Source of the DNA: Chitinophagaceae bacterium
GTDB taxonomy: Bacteria; Bacteroidota; Bacteroidia; Chitinophagales; Chitinophagaceae
Reading direction: 5' to 3'
DNA: 64,000 nt
Assembly: GCA_020403455.1 (NCBI GenBank)
Contig: JADBXP010000016.1
Coordinates: 84,020 to 148,019 of the forward strand
The notes beneath the pieces were generated by a model, which saw only the letters and a list, made by a program, of their open reading frames with translations, did not search any database and had not been told where the DNA came from. Made by a program: the position numbers and the translations under genes. The stretch's first letter is position 1. Each line of letters starts with the position of its first letter. This document shows, one piece after another, positions 7,620 through 16,879 of the stretch.

Positions 7620-10553
7620 ATGAGAAAATTAACACTCGTTCTTACATTCTTTGCTCTATTGTTTTCCATTGGTGCATTTGCACAAACGAAAACAGTAACC
7701 GGCAAGATTACAGACGCTAAAGATGGGTCCCCCCTAGCAGGTGTTGTTATTAATTATAACAACAAGAGTATCGGCACTACGAATGCTGATGGTTCTTTTT
7801 CTGTTAATGTTCCCGGGGACGCAAAGTCACTCACCTTCTCTTACGTCGGATACCAAATGGTACAATCTGCCATAACAGGTGCGCCATTGTCCATCAAATT
7901 ATCAGTGTCTGATAAATCATTGGAGGAGGTAGTGGTAACAGGATACCAAACGCTCCAGAAAAGACAGATCACCGGTGCTGTTGCTACAGTGAAGGCTGAA
8001 GCCATCAAGAATGTTCCCATAGGATCATTCGACCAGATGTTGCAAGGTCAGGCGGCAGGGGCTTTGATTCAAGCTAACTCAGGTCAACCCGGAGCAGCTG
8101 CAAACGTAATCATTCGTGGTGTAGGTTCCGTGAATGGAACTACCCAACCATTGTACATCCTGGATGGTATTCAAATATCTGCGCAAAACTTTGCTTCACT
8201 CAACCCCAACGACTTTGAGTCCGTTTCTGTTCTTAAAGATGCGTCCACTACAGCTCAGTACGGTTCAAGGGGTGCAAATGGTGTTATCGTTATAACGAGC
8301 AAGAGAGGTAAGGCCGGAAAAACCAGATTTGAATACAACGCGCAATACGGTCAATCTAGGTTCCCCATCAACAAACTGGAACTCATGGAAACTCCGGAGA
8401 AATTAGATTATGAAATTGCCCGAGGAAATCCTTACGCATGGACAAGCACCGAATTAGATAGCTTACGCAGAATAAATACCAACTGGCAAGATTTAGTTAC
8501 TCAAACGGGTATCACCAACAACCACCAAGTAAGTGCAAGTGGTGGTAATGAAAAAACTACTTTTTATTTATCCGGTGGACTTTTCTTGCAATCAGGAACT
8601 GTTCGCAATACCGGTTTGAACAGATACAACGGTCGCTTTAATATCGATCACAATGCCAGTAATAATTTAAAGTTTGGAATTAATACCTACATTGGCTGGA
8701 GTAATTATCAAAACACTACAGAAGCCAATACCGGTATTGCTAGTCCACTCAATGCCATTCGCTGGAGTAACCCTTACGAAGTGCCTTTCACTAGTACCGG
8801 TGCTTATCAACAATTCGTTTCCGGTCAGCCGAATCCCGTACAGGACATGAACGAAACCAATCGTGGCAGAAAAGAGTTTAAACTTGTCAGCAATGCATAC
8901 ATTGAAGCAAAACTTCCTTTTATAGCAAAAGGCCTATCATTCCGGACCAACTGGGGTATAGATCTCGAAAACTGGGATGAATCCCTGCTTTTCACCAGAT
9001 TCAGTGTGGTTGGTCAAGCCGCAATTGGTAATCAGGGACGTTTTGATAAAGACACCCGCATTTTAAGTCGTTACACAGGTACTACTTCTCTTAATTATGC
9101 AAAATCCATTGGTGACCATAATTTTACTGTAGGGTTATACAATGAGTGGGTTAACAGAACACTCCAAACATTTGGCTTTTCTAGCTTTGGATTGACGGGT
9201 AATTTACAAAATGGAGCAGGTATCACACAGGGTAGTGCTCCGTTCATCCCCATAGTAAGAGAGAATAGGACAGAAAACGCCATTCTTTCTTATTACTCTC
9301 TCGCATCCTATAATTATAAAAATCGCTATTTCCTGAATGGTAGCTACAGAAGAGACGGTTCTTCCCGTTTCGGTGCTAATAACCGCTTTGCAGATTTCTA
9401 TTCAGTAGGTGCAGGTTGGGTAATCAGCGATGAAAATTTCTTCAAAAATGTCACTTTTGTTGATAACCTCAAATTCACAATTTCCTACGGTAAAGTAGGA
9501 AACCAGGAAGGTATTGGTGACTTTGCATCCAGAGAATTGTTCGGTCCCAGAACATATTTGGGTACAAATGGTCCAGGAATCAATCAATTGCCTAACCAGG
9601 ACCTTACTTGGGAAGAGAGAGCAAAATTCAATACAGGTATCAATGCTAGTCTTTTCAAGGGTCGCTTGATTTTAGGAGTTGACTTCTATGATGAGGTTAC
9701 CAACCGCCTCTTCTTGAACAACCAGCTATCCAGAACAACTGGATTTACTTCTCTTAACACCAATATTGGTAGTGTAAGAAACCGTGGTTGGGAATTTACC
9801 GTTGTAACCGAGAACATACGTTCGAAGAATTTTACATGGACTACTAACTTGAATTTCACTGTTAACAGAAATAAACTCCTTGCGTTGACTCCTACAGCAC
9901 CTCCTACAGGTATTGCCGCTGCAACTACTATACAAAGAGTTGGTTTCCCGCTGAACAGCAACTTCCTCGTAAAATACGAAGGTGTTAATCCCGCAAATGG
10001 TAACTCAGTGTACAGAAGACCTGATGGTTCTTTGACTGAAAACTATAGTGATGCTGACAGACAAATATTCGGTACGCGAGATGCGCCTTTCTTCGGTGGT
10101 TTTACCAATAAATTCAGCTACAAGAACCTGGAGTTAAGCGTATTCTTTACTTATCTGTTTGGTAACCTTATCTACAACAACGACAGAACCAACGTTGAAG
10201 ATCCGAGCTACTTCTTTGATAACATGGCTAGATCTGTATCCCGCGAATGGAGAAAACCGGGAGATATTACAGATATCCCAAGACCCGGCCAGGTAATGAG
10301 AAGAAATATCACTCGATTCTTGGAAGATGGAAGTTTCCTCCGTTTACGCAACGTTCAACTATCTTATGTGTTGCCACAAAACCTCACTAAGAAATTAAAA
10401 TTGAGCAATGCAAGATTCTTCATCATGGGCGAAAATTTATGGACCGGCTTTACCTTCCTTGGATTTGACCCCGAAATTACCGGTGGAGTTCTGACAGGTG
10501 CTCAATATCCTGCACTAAGAACAGTAACCGGAGGATTAACCATTGGCTTCTAA
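7620..10553 (+). CDS. SusC/RagA-family TonB-dependent outer-membrane receptor
   Basis: The ATG at 7620 is chosen because the signal peptide MRKLTLVLTFFALLFSIGAFAQ starts there; the upstream extension in the ORF track is not signal-like. Order of domains in the 977-residue product: CarboxypepD_reg-like domain (VTGKITDAKDGSPLAGV, about residues 25-105), a TonB-box-like LEEVVVTGYQ, a plug domain with IRGVGSVNG, PLYILDGI and SVLKDASTTAQYGSRGANG, then a beta-barrel ending in VTGGLTIGF. There is no N-terminal STN domain, so signalling to an anti-sigma factor is unlikely. It works with the SusD-like lipoprotein 18 bases downstream to import a large substrate across the outer membrane using TonB energy. 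No glycoside hydrolase or peptidase is in the operon, so the substrate cannot be deduced. Confidence 0.95.
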   Translation: MRKLTLVLTFFALLFSIGAFAQTKTVTGKITDAKDGSPLAGVVINYNNKSIGTTNADGSFSVNVPGDAKSLTFSYVGYQMVQSAITGAPLSIKLSVSDKSLEEVVVTGYQTLQKRQITGAVATVKAEAIKNVPIGSFDQMLQGQAAGALIQANSGQPGAAANVIIRGVGSVNGTTQPLYILDGIQISAQNFASLNPNDFESVSVLKDASTTAQYGSRGANGVIVITSKRGKAGKTRFEYNAQYGQSRFPINKLELMETPEKLDYEIARGNPYAWTSTELDSLRRINTNWQDLVTQTGITNNHQVSASGGNEKTTFYLSGGLFLQSGTVRNTGLNRYNGRFNIDHNASNNLKFGINTYIGWSNYQNTTEANTGIASPLNAIRWSNPYEVPFTSTGAYQQFVSGQPNPVQDMNETNRGRKEFKLVSNAYIEAKLPFIAKGLSFRTNWGIDLENWDESLLFTRFSVVGQAAIGNQGRFDKDTRILSRYTGTTSLNYAKSIGDHNFTVGLYNEWVNRTLQTFGFSSFGLTGNLQNGAGITQGSAPFIPIVRENRTENAILSYYSLASYNYKNRYFLNGSYRRDGSSRFGANNRFADFYSVGAGWVISDENFFKNVTFVDNLKFTISYGKVGNQEGIGDFASRELFGPRTYLGTNGPGINQLPNQDLTWEERAKFNTGINASLFKGRLILGVDFYDEVTNRLFLNNQLSRTTGFTSLNTNIGSVRNRGWEFTVVTENIRSKNFTWTTNLNFTVNRNKLLALTPTAPPTGIAAATTIQRVGFPLNSNFLVKYEGVNPANGNSVYRRPDGSLTENYSDADRQIFGTRDAPFFGGFTNKFSYKNLELSVFFTYLFGNLIYNNDRTNVEDPSYFFDNMARSVSREWRKPGDITDIPRPGQVMRRNITRFLEDGSFLRLRNVQLSYVLPQNLTKKLKLSNARFFIMGENLWTGFTFLGFDPEITGGVLTGAQYPALRTVTGGLTIGF

Positions 10554-10571
10554 CCCTCAAAATTTGAAATT

Positions 10572-12041
10572 ATGAAATTCAACATATCTAAATACCTACT
10601 TGCCGGATGCATCCTAACGGGATTAGCAAGTTGCGAGAAATCGATTGAACTCAATCCGACACACTCCTTATCACAGGAAAATGCCTTGAAATCAATAAAT
10701 GATTACCAGGCATCCCTCTCTTCAGTTTACAACAGTCTTCGTGGAGTTGGATACTATGGACGAAACATGTCTGTATTGTCTGATATGAACGCTGACAATC
10801 TGGTACAGACTACCGAATCATTGGTAAACTTTCTGACTATCACAGACTGGGTATATGTTCAAAGTGATGGAACAGTTGCAGAAACATGGTTGGCTGGATA
10901 TAGTGTTATTAACAATGCCAACATCATTATCAATAACATTGATAAAGTAACTACTCCTGCTACCCAAAAACAAGCAAATAGAATCAAAGGTCAGGCGCTA
11001 GCAATCAGAGCACTGGCACATTTCGATCTGTTCCGTTGGTTCGGTGAAAGTTTTGATAGAAATAGTACAGCCTTAGGTGTTCCCTATATGAAGCAATCAG
11101 TGCTGGAAGCTTCTCCTCCCTCTGTGAAACCAAGCAGACCGACTGTAAAAGAAAATTATGACGAAATCTTTGCGGACTTAAATTCAGCCAGAACATTGCT
11201 TGCTGACGTTGATGCAGCTATCAATACCAGTTCTGCCAGATATAGAATTGACCTTACTGGTCTTGCTGCATTGACAGCGAGAGTTGCTCTGTATGCAAAA
11301 GATTGGCCAACAGCTATTAGCAATGCAACAACTGTTATCAATGCTTTACCATTGGCTAGTCGCTCAGTATACCCGGGAATCTGGAGAGACCAGAACCAAA
11401 GCGAAGTAGCTTTTGCGGTACTTTTCTCAACAGGTGAATTTGCTAGCAGACTTGCCGGTGACGTTTACAGTGGTGCAACCAATCGTTCTCAACACGAGGG
11501 CAATCCTAGCCTCTTCGCACAAATTGACGAAGGCAACGATATCCGCTTTGCAACATCAGTTACAAGAGGATATGTATCGCCCCTTGGTGTTGCTCCACTT
11601 TCTCGTGCAAGTTCCAGACTTGTTGTTACTAAATTTCTCGGCAAATCATCTGCTGTGGATGGTATAGTTGACTGGAAAGTATTTAGAACAAGTGAAATGT
11701 ATCTTATCCGTGCTGAAGCACTCGCCAATAGTGGTCAGGAAGCTAGTGCTCTCAATGATCTCAACACACTAAGAGCAGCAAGAATCAATTCGTTTGTCAA
11801 TGGAACCGAAAGTGGTCCGGCACTCATCAATGCCATAGCATTAGAACGCCGCAAAGAACTCTTTATGGAAGGCCATCGCTGGTTTGACTTGAAAAGAACT
11901 ACAAAAACAATTGACAGAGGAACAATTGCTGCCCCAACAACCCAGGCAACGCTCGCTTCAACCAGAAGAGAGTGGGCATGGCCTATCCCGCAGGGCGAAA
12001 TGGATGCAAACTCTAATATGAAACAAAATACCGGATATTAA
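10572..12041 (+). CDS. SusD/RagB-family nutrient-binding outer-membrane lipoprotein
   Basis: The 489-residue protein has a lipoprotein signal with LASC, cysteine at residue 21. The N-terminal part (SIELNPTHSLSQENALKSIN, YQASLSSVYNSLRG) and the C-terminal part (SEMYLIRAEALANSG, ALNDLNTLRAAR, RRKELFMEGHRWFDLKRT) are characteristic of SusD/RagB proteins with TPR-like helices. It caps the SusC barrel on the cell surface and binds the substrate. It lies 18 bases after susC and 36 bases before a DUF4397 lipoprotein, so the three genes are very probably one operon. The binding specificity cannot be read from sequence. Confidence 0.95.
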   Translation: MKFNISKYLLAGCILTGLASCEKSIELNPTHSLSQENALKSINDYQASLSSVYNSLRGVGYYGRNMSVLSDMNADNLVQTTESLVNFLTITDWVYVQSDGTVAETWLAGYSVINNANIIINNIDKVTTPATQKQANRIKGQALAIRALAHFDLFRWFGESFDRNSTALGVPYMKQSVLEASPPSVKPSRPTVKENYDEIFADLNSARTLLADVDAAINTSSARYRIDLTGLAALTARVALYAKDWPTAISNATTVINALPLASRSVYPGIWRDQNQSEVAFAVLFSTGEFASRLAGDVYSGATNRSQHEGNPSLFAQIDEGNDIRFATSVTRGYVSPLGVAPLSRASSRLVVTKFLGKSSAVDGIVDWKVFRTSEMYLIRAEALANSGQEASALNDLNTLRAARINSFVNGTESGPALINAIALERRKELFMEGHRWFDLKRTTKTIDRGTIAAPTTQATLASTRREWAWPIPQGEMDANSNMKQNTGY

Positions 12042-12077
12042 TACAGGTAGAAGTTTAAATAAATTAAATAAAGTACA

Positions 12078-12830
12078 ATGAAAAAAATATTTCAATTCTT
12101 ACTTGTAGCAAATGGGCTGCTGCTGGCATCCTGCGAAAAAGAAGCGCTGGAACTCGACCCATCCGCCTCTGCCTCCATGGCTTACATACATGCTGCCCCT
12201 GGTGCACCAACCATTGATGTATTGGTAGATGGAATAGTAGCTAACGGAGCAAGAAGGATTTCCTTCCAACAAGCTTCTCTTTCCGGAGGATCAGGAAATG
12301 GACAGGCTTACATGCCAATTCAGGAAGGAACCAGGAACATAAAAATTTCTCCAGACAGTGGAAGAACCAATGTAGTAAATCAAGACTTGGCATTCGGTTT
12401 GAATAAGTATTACACCATGGTTGTTTATGATACACTTGCTGCTTCTGGTACTCCCACACTAAGATCAGTTCGTTTTGAGGACAACCTTGCATTGCCTGCT
12501 GCCGGTAATACACACGTTCGTTTCTTCCACCTTGCCCCCTTGGCACCTGCTGTGGATGTAACGCTGCTAAGAACGAGTGTTACACCTAATGATAGTGTAA
12601 CTATATCTAACAGATCATACTTCGGTGCTAATCCAAATACATCTGTAGGAGAATTTACCCCAGTACCGGGTGGTTCCTATACCCTCCGTGTTAAACTTGC
12701 AGGAACACAAACAGTTGTTTTCGCAGCATCTTTAGGTACCAACTTGAATGCCGGTAGAATATTTACTTTGGCAGCAACGGGTACCGCCAGAAGTGCACCA
12801 CTGGGTGCAATGATTGTACGCCATTTCTAA
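12078..12830 (+). CDS. DUF4397-domain lipoprotein
   Basis: The 250-residue product has a lipoprotein signal (LLASC, cysteine 19) followed by two DUF4397-type beta-sandwich halves, recognisable from MAYIHAAPGAPTIDVLVDG and VRFFHLAPLAPAVDVTLL. Proteins of this family are exported, and their function is not established. The gene is the third in the susC-susD operon and is followed by a strong terminator, which marks the operon end. An accessory surface role in the SusCD complex is inferred from position and the lipid anchor; surface exposure itself is not shown by the sequence. Confidence 0.9.
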   Translation: MKKIFQFLLVANGLLLASCEKEALELDPSASASMAYIHAAPGAPTIDVLVDGIVANGARRISFQQASLSGGSGNGQAYMPIQEGTRNIKISPDSGRTNVVNQDLAFGLNKYYTMVVYDTLAASGTPTLRSVRFEDNLALPAAGNTHVRFFHLAPLAPAVDVTLLRTSVTPNDSVTISNRSYFGANPNTSVGEFTPVPGGSYTLRVKLAGTQTVVFAASLGTNLNAGRIFTLAATGTARSAPLGAMIVRHF

Positions 12831-12849
12831 TCAAGGAATAGTAAATTCA

Positions 12850-12892
12850 AAGGTCACTTCAGTTGTTACATACTGAAGTGACCTTTTTTTTT
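12850..12892 (+). terminator. Intrinsic terminator of the susC-susD-DUF4397 operon
   Basis: AAGGTCACTTCAG and CTGAAGTGACCTT form a perfect 13-bp stem around a 10-base loop, followed by a run of T. It starts 20 bases after the DUF4397 stop codon. Confidence 0.9.
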
Positions 12893-12919
12893 GCTCTTTA
12901 CTCTCTGCATGTCTTCCGA

Positions 12920-12999
12920 TTTCATGCGCTGCAAGCTTGCTTTAATAAGCAATGAAAACAAAAAATCGCTGCGCAGCTTCATTACTTTTAACATTTGAG
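12920..12999. repeat. Solitary relative of the REP-like repeat at 6544-6624
   Basis: About 80 bases align with the left part of the tRNA-Ser array: TTTCATGCG, GCAAGCTTGCTT, AGCAATGAAAACAAAAAA, GCGCAGCT and ACATTTGAG appear in the same order and nearly the same spacing. The CCGCCTTTGGCGG hairpin is missing. Like the array, it lies just after a terminator. The remaining bases up to 13170 show only AT-rich leader sequence of the next gene. Confidence 0.75.
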
Positions 13000-13170
13000 T
13001 CCTCGTTAAAAATTACCCCGAAAGACTATGTCTATTGAAGTTAATCGATTGCCCCTCAACCTATCCTCAAGAAAAAAACCTATTTATCGGTCTAATCAGG
13101 CAAAACGTAGACATCCAACTCTAAAAAATTATCATATAATTTAATATCTTACAGGAAATATCCCTCGAGT

Positions 13171-16089
13171 ATGAAAAAAATGCTACTCATCATCCCTGTT
13201 GTATTAACTATGGCAGGGATTGGTTTATTGGTTAAAAAGAATGGTTGGCATTTCTGGAGGGAAAAAAACCTCAAAGAAATATGGCTGGAAAAAAAGGCAG
13301 CGGGAGAAGAAGATGCGGATGAAGAAAATCCTCAAAAACGAGCAGCCATGCAAATTGCCAGATGGCAATACGAATATGAAATACTGAAAGACCCAAAAAC
13401 AGGTAAAATTCCCAGAAATGCTTTTAGCGAGGAGATGAAACAGGCATTGAGTATTCCCGTTACAGGTGAAGCAGGCTCATGGCAAAATGGTCTTACAACG
13501 AATGGTGAAAATACTCCGTCTAATAATACCTATTTGAAAGCTGGGCCCAATAATATTGGCGGCAGAACCAGGGCTTTTGTAATTGACAAAAGATTTAATG
13601 GAACCACCAACCGCGTAATCATTGCAGGATGTGTTAGTGGTGGAATCATGCGTTCCGCCGATGCAGGCGCTACCTGGACCCTCGTCACCCCTTCCGCACA
13701 AATCCATAGCTTAACCGCCTTGGCACAAGATCCCAGAGCCGGTAAAGAAGATACCTGGTATGCAGGATCTGGTGAATCATTGGGTAATTCAGCTTCAGCC
13801 AGCGGAGCCTTCTTTTTTGGCAACGGAATATTTAAATCAACAGACAATGGACTCACCTGGACCCCTTTGAGTAGCACACAATCAATAATTGAATCATTCA
13901 ACAGCGCGTTTGACATCATCCATAAAATTGTTGTTCATCCAATCACAGGTGATGTTTATGTTGCAGGTCAAAATTCAATTCAGCGCTCCCAAGATGGCGG
14001 CACTACCTGGACAGCAGTAAAAGGAAATTTGGGAGGGAATACTATAAACGGAAATACAGATATCGTCATAAGAGCAGATGGCTCTAAAATGTATGCAGCT
14101 TTTCACTTGAAAAACGCAACCGATCGGGGAATATGGGAATCGACTTCAGGTAATGTAGGATCCTGGACAGCAATTGCGGGCAATAGTCCGGAAACCCCCG
14201 CCGGATTCAAACAAAATACGGGATCTGCTAACTGGGGAAGAATACTGATGGCATTAGCCCCCTCCAATAACAACATCTTATACGTGATGTATGAAAACGG
14301 AAGTAGTGTTGGAGCCACAACCGCTGAGGCTGATTTATTCAAATTAGAAACCGTGGGAGCAACAACTCAATGGACCAATTTATCTGCCATGATGCCTACA
14401 GGTACCGGGGTTTTCGGAGGAGTGAAATTACAAGGTGGTTACAATATGAGCCTGACAATAAAACCGGATGACCCCAATATAGTTTTTGTGGGTGGAACTA
14501 ATTTATACCGTTCACTAAATGGATTTACTTCGACTAGCGCTTCAACTACCATAGGAGGATACTCAACAGCAAATTCACATCCCGATATGCATAGTTTAAT
14601 CTTTGATCCAACCAATCCACAAAGAGCATATGCTGTAAATGATGGTAGTATGCAGATAACCAATGATATAACAGCAACTCCCGTGGTATGGACTTATATA
14701 AAAAACTATCAGACCCTTCAATACTATCATGTTACCATTGACCCTGAAACCGGAAAAAATAATTTCCTGGGGGGTGCGCAGGATAATGGCACCTGGTACC
14801 GCGATGCTTCCTTGAACCTGGGTCCCAGACCCCCTGATAGACCGGGCATTGATGATTATTTTACTATAGCTGGCGGAGATGGCGTCGCAGTGGATATTGC
14901 CAACATCAATGCCGGCAAACAAATCATTTATTTTGGTGTTCAACTCGGCGAAATATTTCGAGATGAAGTATTAGACTACCTTAACTATCCCGGAGCGAGG
15001 ATTCGTCCCAGAGTAACTGAACTGCTATCAAACACCGGTGGAGGTTGGGGAGACTTTGTCACTTATTTCAAATTGAGCAACTCGAACTCTGAAGTGCTGT
15101 TCTATGCCAACTATTATAATTTGTTCAGAACCACTTCTGCCAGTACAGTTGACAGTACCACCTGGACTAAAATGACAGGTATTGCGAGTGCGACAGACAA
15201 CGGTTCAAGCACACCGGTTTCTATCAGATCCATCGACTTTTCATGGGGACCTTATTTAAGTACACATGCCATGTACTATGGAACCAACTCAGGGAAAATA
15301 TTCAGACTGGATAATTATATCAATGCCAGTCCTTCATCAGCTCCGGTTGACATTACCCCTACTGGTCTTTCCGGAAACGTAATAGATATAGCAGTACATC
15401 CTAATAATGACAATGAAATAATGGCAGTAGTGTCTAACTACAATGTGACAAGTATTTGGTGGACTTTCAATGCCAAATCTTCCAAACCGACTTGGTCCAA
15501 TGCAGAAGGAAATTTGACTTTACCTTCTATTCGTTCTTGTGTGATTGCGCCAAAATTGGAAAACGGTGTACCTGTTACCGAGTATTATGTTGGAACTTCA
15601 GTGGGCTTATTTACAACCGCCAATATTGGGAAAACATTAGGTGCAGGTGGTACCATAACTTGGTCAAGAGAAAGCCCCTCGATTTTGAATTATGCAGTAA
15701 TTAGCTCTTTAGACTATCGCCCGGCAGATAATACCCTGCTGATTGGATCTCATGGTAATGGCATGTTTTACACCACAATAGGTTCTCCGAATTTCAATCC
15801 GAACTTAACGACCGCCTTACCAACTGCCATTTTAAATGACAAAAATTTTATCAAAATATTCCCTACCATTAGCAGGGGAAATTATCAATACAGTCAGGGA
15901 ACCATAGCGGGAATAAAATCAATGCAGATTCAGGTATTTAATTTATCGGGACAACGGATATATAGCCAGACAGTCAATTATGGTTCAGGAAATATACCAC
16001 TAGGAAATTTAGCCGCAGGAAATTATGTGATTCAAATAACCAGTGACAATAAGAAGTACCAAACCATTCAAAAAATTATCAAACAATAG
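13171..16089 (+). CDS. T9SS-exported BNR/sortilin-like beta-propeller protein
   Basis: The 972-residue protein has an N-terminal hydrophobic segment (residues 4-21), a charged pro-like region with RWQYEYEILKDPKTGKIPRN, then BNR/sialidase-type Asp-box repeats: SADAGATWT, STDNGLTWT, SQDGGTTWT and related blades. These predict a seven- or ten-bladed beta-propeller like sortilin or xyloglucanase, but no catalytic residues can be assigned. The last 75 residues are a type A sorting domain (FPTISRGNYQY, IQVFNLSGQRIYS, LAAGNYVIQI), which directs secretion through the type IX system and attachment to the surface. A small secreted protein follows 3 bases downstream. Whether it binds glycans or proteins is unknown. 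Confidence 0.9.
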   Translation: MKKMLLIIPVVLTMAGIGLLVKKNGWHFWREKNLKEIWLEKKAAGEEDADEENPQKRAAMQIARWQYEYEILKDPKTGKIPRNAFSEEMKQALSIPVTGEAGSWQNGLTTNGENTPSNNTYLKAGPNNIGGRTRAFVIDKRFNGTTNRVIIAGCVSGGIMRSADAGATWTLVTPSAQIHSLTALAQDPRAGKEDTWYAGSGESLGNSASASGAFFFGNGIFKSTDNGLTWTPLSSTQSIIESFNSAFDIIHKIVVHPITGDVYVAGQNSIQRSQDGGTTWTAVKGNLGGNTINGNTDIVIRADGSKMYAAFHLKNATDRGIWESTSGNVGSWTAIAGNSPETPAGFKQNTGSANWGRILMALAPSNNNILYVMYENGSSVGATTAEADLFKLETVGATTQWTNLSAMMPTGTGVFGGVKLQGGYNMSLTIKPDDPNIVFVGGTNLYRSLNGFTSTSASTTIGGYSTANSHPDMHSLIFDPTNPQRAYAVNDGSMQITNDITATPVVWTYIKNYQTLQYYHVTIDPETGKNNFLGGAQDNGTWYRDASLNLGPRPPDRPGIDDYFTIAGGDGVAVDIANINAGKQIIYFGVQLGEIFRDEVLDYLNYPGARIRPRVTELLSNTGGGWGDFVTYFKLSNSNSEVLFYANYYNLFRTTSASTVDSTTWTKMTGIASATDNGSSTPVSIRSIDFSWGPYLSTHAMYYGTNSGKIFRLDNYINASPSSAPVDITPTGLSGNVIDIAVHPNNDNEIMAVVSNYNVTSIWWTFNAKSSKPTWSNAEGNLTLPSIRSCVIAPKLENGVPVTEYYVGTSVGLFTTANIGKTLGAGGTITWSRESPSILNYAVISSLDYRPADNTLLIGSHGNGMFYTTIGSPNFNPNLTTALPTAILNDKNFIKIFPTISRGNYQYSQGTIAGIKSMQIQVFNLSGQRIYSQTVNYGSGNIPLGNLAAGNYVIQITSDNKKYQTIQKIIKQ

Positions 16090-16092
16090 ATT

Positions 16093-16629
16093 GTGCGTAA
16101 ATACCTATTTACAGGAATTGTAGCTTGTGTATGCATGTTTTTTTATGCTGCAGCCCTAGGCCAGTCCAGAACACCTTCGTTGAAGCTTACTGCTTTTAAA
16201 AGATCAATCTTAAATGGTGTGGCCCCTTCCTCGGTGATAAAGGTAGGTGACGAGGAAATACCGAATTCCACTATACCTCCTCAAACAGAATACTATATTT
16301 ATCTAATTGCCAGTAGGATATCCAACTTACAATTGACGCAGGTATGGATTCAACAGGAATTGTATTCTGCGTCACTCAGTAGAGTGACCGCAAAACCTGT
16401 TTTACTGGAAAATGGCAAATTCTCCGATACACTTGTTCACTTTACCAAAGAAGCACTTTGGCAGATCAAGATTGCTGAAAAAAATATGACAGGTACACAG
16501 CCTAAAAGAGGCATCGCAAAACAAGTGTCCTCTAATGAATTGGTACTAAGATTAAGTGATAAAAAAGGTACTGTTTATACAAGAATAATAAAAAACATCA
16601 CTCAATTAAGTCCTCTCGCAGGAAAATGA
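16093..16629 (+). CDS. Secreted protein of unknown function, GTG start
   Basis: Translation starts at GTG 16093, three bases after the stop of the T9SS propeller gene, so the two are co-transcribed and perhaps translationally coupled. Residues 1-24 form a signal peptide (MRKYLFTGIVACVCMFFYAAALGQS). The mature part of about 155 residues has no motif I recognise; it contains QTEYYIYLIASRISNLQL and appears rich in beta strands. The tight linkage suggests it helps or modifies the large exported protein, for instance in the periplasm before export. This is inference from position only. Confidence 0.7.
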   Translation: MRKYLFTGIVACVCMFFYAAALGQSRTPSLKLTAFKRSILNGVAPSSVIKVGDEEIPNSTIPPQTEYYIYLIASRISNLQLTQVWIQQELYSASLSRVTAKPVLLENGKFSDTLVHFTKEALWQIKIAEKNMTGTQPKRGIAKQVSSNELVLRLSDKKGTVYTRIIKNITQLSPLAGK

Positions 16630-16760
16630 TTCAAAAATGTGGTGTAGTATAGTTATTGCTCGCCCGTCTCCAGAAAGAACTAAAGCAAATAAAATACAAG
16701 CCCCCCACTTCTAATTGAATCAATTTTATCTACCTTCCTAATCTACCGTCTACCGATTCA

Positions 16761-16805
16761 AACTATTAAGGGTGATTCATTAGAACCACCCTTAATAGTT
16801 TTACT
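16761..16805 (+). terminator. Intrinsic terminator after the T9SS propeller operon
   Basis: AACTATTAAGGGTG and CACCCTTAATAGTT form a perfect 14-bp stem with a 12-base loop, followed by TTAC. The T-run is short, but the hairpin is strong and lies between convergent genes, so it may end transcripts from both sides. Confidence 0.7.
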
Positions 16806-16879
16806 CAAAAATAAAAAGGGAAAAAATGATAGCCAGTGCAGAAAAATAGCAAACAACCAAAAAAATGATTGAAGGTAAA

